Of a DNA stretch of 8,030 bases, positions 5,946 through 8,030 are shown one piece after another; the first letter of the stretch is position 1; every line of letters begins with the position of its first letter. Source of the stretch: JAJPJX01 sp964568355 (GTDB taxonomy: Bacteria; Acidobacteriota; Terriglobia; Bryobacterales; Bryobacteraceae); the NCBI GenBank assembly GCA_964568355.1, contig CAZMRK010000565.1:1-8030 (forward strand). The letters are read 5' to 3'. The notes beneath the pieces are model-generated. The model saw only the letters and a list, made by a program, of their open reading frames with translations, made no database searches and was not told the DNA's origin. The translations under genes and the position numbers were made by a program.

Positions 5946-7087
5946 TAGTGTGGCACCGGCACCTGATCCACGATCTCGATGCCGAACCCTTGCAGCCCCA
6001 CGACCTTGCGGGGATGGTTAGTCAGCAGCCGAATGGTATGCAAGCCCAGGTCCGAAAGGATCTGCGCGCCGATGCCGCTTTCATGCTGCAACTGGCGCTG
6101 GCCGTCTGCATTGGTGTAGTGCATGAAGTCACGGCCATGGGAGACCATCCGCGGGGTCCCGGAGGCATCTTTTTGGATACGGAAACCCGGACCGGTCTGG
6201 TGCAGATAGACCAGCACGCCCAGGTCTTCCTCCGCGATCCGCTGGAGGGCTCCCCGGATCAATTTGTGACAATCGCAGTGGGTGGAGCCGAAAACATCGC
6301 CGTAGACACAGTGCGAGTGCATGCGGACCAGCACGCCTTCCTTACCGCGCACATCGCCGCGGATCAGGGCCATGTGGTATTCCGGATCGATATCACTGGT
6401 GTATGCCACGGTTTGGAAGGACCCGAACTCGGTATCGATGCAGCCTTCCACCACCCGGCGGATATAGCGCTCATGCTCCAGCCGGTACCGGATCAGGCTG
6501 GCGACGGAGATCATCTTGAGCCCGTGGACGCGGCAGAACTCCTCGAGTTCCGGCACGCGCGCCATGGTGCCGTCCTCGTTCATGATTTCGCAGATCACGC
6601 CGGAGGGGTTCATGCCGGCGAGCCGCGCCAGGTCGACGGCGGCTTCGGTCTGGCCGGCACGCACCAGGACACCGCCGTCGCGGGCCCGCAGCGGGAAGAC
6701 GTGGCCGGGCCGCGCCAGATCGTCGGGGCGGCATTCCGGATCGATAGCTTCGAGGATCGTCCGCGTGCGATCGGCCGCCGAGATGCCGGTGGTGGTGCCT
6801 TTCTTGGCATCGATGGACTCGCAGAACGCGGTACCGAAGTTGGACGTGTTGTGCGGAGACATCAAGGGCAGACGCAGATAATCGCAACGTTCGGATGTGA
6901 GCGTGAGGCAGATCAGCCCGCGGCCGTGCTTCGCCATGAAATTGATGATTTCCGGAGTTACTTTTTCGGCGGCAACGGTCAAATCCCCTTCATTTTCCCG
7001 GTCCTCGTCATCGACCACCACCAGCATCCGGCCGGCGCGGATCTCTTCGATGGCCTCGGGAATGGAAACAAATGGCATTTTCTCCAT
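5945..7087 (-). CDS. ribBA: RibBA-type protein: 3,4-dihydroxy-2-butanone 4-phosphate synthase with an atypical GTP cyclohydrolase II half
   Basis: The 380-residue cytoplasmic protein belongs to riboflavin synthesis. The N-terminal RibB half (about 5-207), which makes DHBP from ribulose 5-phosphate, shows DDEDRENEGD (26-35), NTSNFGTAF (80-88), TTTGISAADR (98-107), RPGHVFPLRA (126-135) and VICEIMNEDGTMAR (164-177). The usual AGHTEA metal-binding His is Gln146. The C-terminal RibA half (about 212-377) keeps the zinc cysteines Cys260, Cys271 and Cys273 in HSHCVYGDVFGSTHCDC and the closing GIGAQILSDLG and RLLTNHPRKVVGL motifs. However, RQEGRGIGL is replaced by HQTGPGFRI, and the following Tyr- and Asp-x-Arg-containing catalytic stretch by an unrelated segment (about 305-337). 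GTP cyclohydrolase II activity is therefore doubtful. ATG 7087 or 7078 may be the start; neither has a good ribosome binding site. It lies 40 bases after the phosphatase gene, and no FMN riboswitch fits that gap. Confidence 0.9.
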   Translation of the reverse strand: MEKMPFVSIPEAIEEIRAGRMLVVVDDEDRENEGDLTVAAEKVTPEIINFMAKHGRGLICLTLTSERCDYLRLPLMSPHNTSNFGTAFCESIDAKKGTTTGISAADRTRTILEAIDPECRPDDLARPGHVFPLRARDGGVLVRAGQTEAAVDLARLAGMNPSGVICEIMNEDGTMARVPELEEFCRVHGLKMISVASLIRYRLEHERYIRRVVEGCIDTEFGSFQTVAYTSDIDPEYHMALIRGDVRGKEGVLVRMHSHCVYGDVFGSTHCDCHKLIRGALQRIAEEDLGVLVYLHQTGPGFRIQKDASGTPRMVSHGRDFMHYTNADGQRQLQHESGIGAQILSDLGLHTIRLLTNHPRKVVGLQGFGIEIVDQVPVPH

Positions 7088-7127
7088 TGTCGTATAGGTT
7101 GAATCGGGACGTGTGCCCCTACACGAT

Positions 7128-8027
7128 CTATTCGCGCCGGCGCAGCACCAGCAGCGTAAGGTCGTCGCTCGGACGAGCGCCTCTGCGGAATGCTGCCACG
7201 TCCTGAACCACGGCCTGCCGCAACGCCGCGGCATCCTGTCCGCGAGCGCGGACGAGCGACCGTCTCAACCCCGAATCTCCGAATTCGCTGCCGTCCGGAT
7301 CGTGAGCCTCGGTCACTCCGTCCGTGTAAAGCTCTAGGCTTTCTCCAGCCGATACAGGCACACGGGTTACCGGATACTCGACACCGCAGAACAGGCCTAA
7401 CGGAAGGCCCGCCACCCCGACCGGATTGACCGATTCGCTGCCCAACAGCAGCGGAGGGCAATGCCCGGCATTGCAGAGATCGACCTCGTTCGGAGTGGCT
7501 CGCCCGCATACCAGCGTTGCGTAGTGCGCCGCCAGCGTGTTTTCGCAAAACAGTCGGTTGGCGCGCGCCATCAATTCGGCGAGCGGCAGGCGAAGGGACA
7601 ACAGGCTCCGCAGGATCGCGCTCAGATGCGTCATCAGCAGAGACGCAGCCACACCCTTACCCGCGACATCGCCCACGGCGAAGAACAGCGATTGGCCATC
7701 CTCCAGGACCTCTACCTCGCAATAGTCGCCGCCGACCGGGCCGGCTGGTTCGTAGTGAAAATCCGTGTTCCACGTGCCGAACGTCAGGTGGGCCGGCGGC
7801 AGAAGTTTCGACTGAATCTGTGTGGCAAGTTCGAGATCCTGCTCATGCGCGGCGCGCTCGGTGGCGTTGAGGTGATCGAGGCAGAAGCGAACGAGGGGAT
7901 TGGCTTGCAGTCGGTCTTCCTCGATGGGGTCGTGGCACGTCTCGCAAAGCCCATACGTGCCGCGCTCGATCCGAGCCAGCGCGGCATCGACTTCTGCCAG
8001 CAATTCCTCGACGTACTCGGAGGACAT
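7128..8027 (-). CDS. DksA/TraR-type zinc finger fused to a SpoIIE/RsbU-type PPM serine phosphatase
   Basis: At least 299 residues. The N-terminus holds a DksA/TraR-like zinc finger: a helical lead-in (ELLAEVDAALARIERGTYG), then Cys28-x2-Cys31-x17-Cys49-x2-His52, where the family usually has a fourth Cys. A linker helix LELATQIQSKLLPP (65-78), typical of RsbU-type phosphatases, leads into the PPM/SpoIIE domain. That domain has acidic metal-site motifs VGGDY (Asp101), VGDVAGKG (Asp120), YTDGVTEA (Asp236) and PSDDLTLLVL (Asp288/289), plus NAGHCPPLLL (186-195). Such enzymes dephosphorylate anti-sigma-factor antagonists or related regulators; the target here is unknown. No membrane segment or sensor domain is visible. 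The ATG at 8027 is three bases from the window edge and the frame is open to the edge, so the true start may lie outside and the protein may have more N-terminal coiled coil. RibBA follows 40 bases downstream, probably co-transcribed. Confidence 0.85.
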   Translation of the reverse strand: MSSEYVEELLAEVDAALARIERGTYGLCETCHDPIEEDRLQANPLVRFCLDHLNATERAAHEQDLELATQIQSKLLPPAHLTFGTWNTDFHYEPAGPVGGDYCEVEVLEDGQSLFFAVGDVAGKGVAASLLMTHLSAILRSLLSLRLPLAELMARANRLFCENTLAAHYATLVCGRATPNEVDLCNAGHCPPLLLGSESVNPVGVAGLPLGLFCGVEYPVTRVPVSAGESLELYTDGVTEAHDPDGSEFGDSGLRRSLVRARGQDAAALRQAVVQDVAAFRRGARPSDDLTLLVLRRRE

Positions 8028-8030
8028 CGA

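Noticed and set aside
5813..7102. 429-codon open frame on the plus strand, antisense to RibBA
   Set aside because: It is the opposite strand of a clearly conserved enzyme gene. Its protein has no recognisable motifs, and long antisense frames are expected in GC-rich DNA.
7088..7127. FMN riboswitch before the riboflavin gene
   Set aside because: The gap is only 40 bases, far too short for an FMN riboswitch, and none of its conserved elements are present.
7088..7234. 49-residue N-terminal extension of RibBA (start at 7234)
   Set aside because: It overlaps the end of the phosphatase gene, its translation is Cys/Arg-rich and out of character, and RibBA family proteins begin close to the MPFVSI segment.

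Overview
This 8 kb, GC-rich window looks like the chromosome of a free-living Gram-negative bacterium. The gene styles fit the Acidobacteriota best, in the Solibacter/Bryobacter direction: YfhO-type membrane proteins with long soluble tails, a long-form MEMO protein, a zinc-finger/SpoIIE phosphatase fusion and an unusual RibBA. This is inferred from family resemblance only, and there is no rRNA or marker gene to settle it. I see no tRNA, rRNA, CRISPR array, transposase, integrase or phage gene.

Left part (1-2557): two membrane-protein genes diverge from a 260-base AT-rich intergenic region. The minus-strand gene (1-194) runs off the left edge and shows only its N-terminus, which has the look of a YfhO-type protein. 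The plus-strand gene (455-2557) is a complete 700-residue YfhO/GT-C-like membrane protein, probably involved in transferring sugars to a cell-surface polymer or lipid. Its start is fixed by a good ribosome binding site.

Right part (2576-8027): all five genes lie on the minus strand and are read from right to left. First comes a DksA-type zinc finger fused to a SpoIIE/RsbU-type PPM phosphatase, at the window edge. Next, 40 bases on, is a RibBA-type riboflavin biosynthesis enzyme. After 145 bases comes a secreted protein of unknown function with its own strong ribosome binding site, then a MEMO-family protein (AmmeMemoRadiSam system protein B type), then a sugar phosphate isomerase/epimerase of the AP-endonuclease-2 TIM-barrel family. 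The last three are spaced 38 and 9 bases apart and probably form one transcription unit. It converges with the YfhO-like gene, with only 18 bases between the stop codons.

I found no complete undescribed system. The points most worth a second look are the RibBA protein and the MEMO protein. In RibBA, the GTP cyclohydrolase II half keeps its zinc cysteines but lacks the usual catalytic segment, and a metal-binding His of the DHBP synthase half is Gln. The MEMO protein carries an extra N-terminal domain of about 100 residues and has no radical SAM partner next to it. The zinc finger-phosphatase fusion and the divergent pair of apparently related membrane proteins are secondary points.
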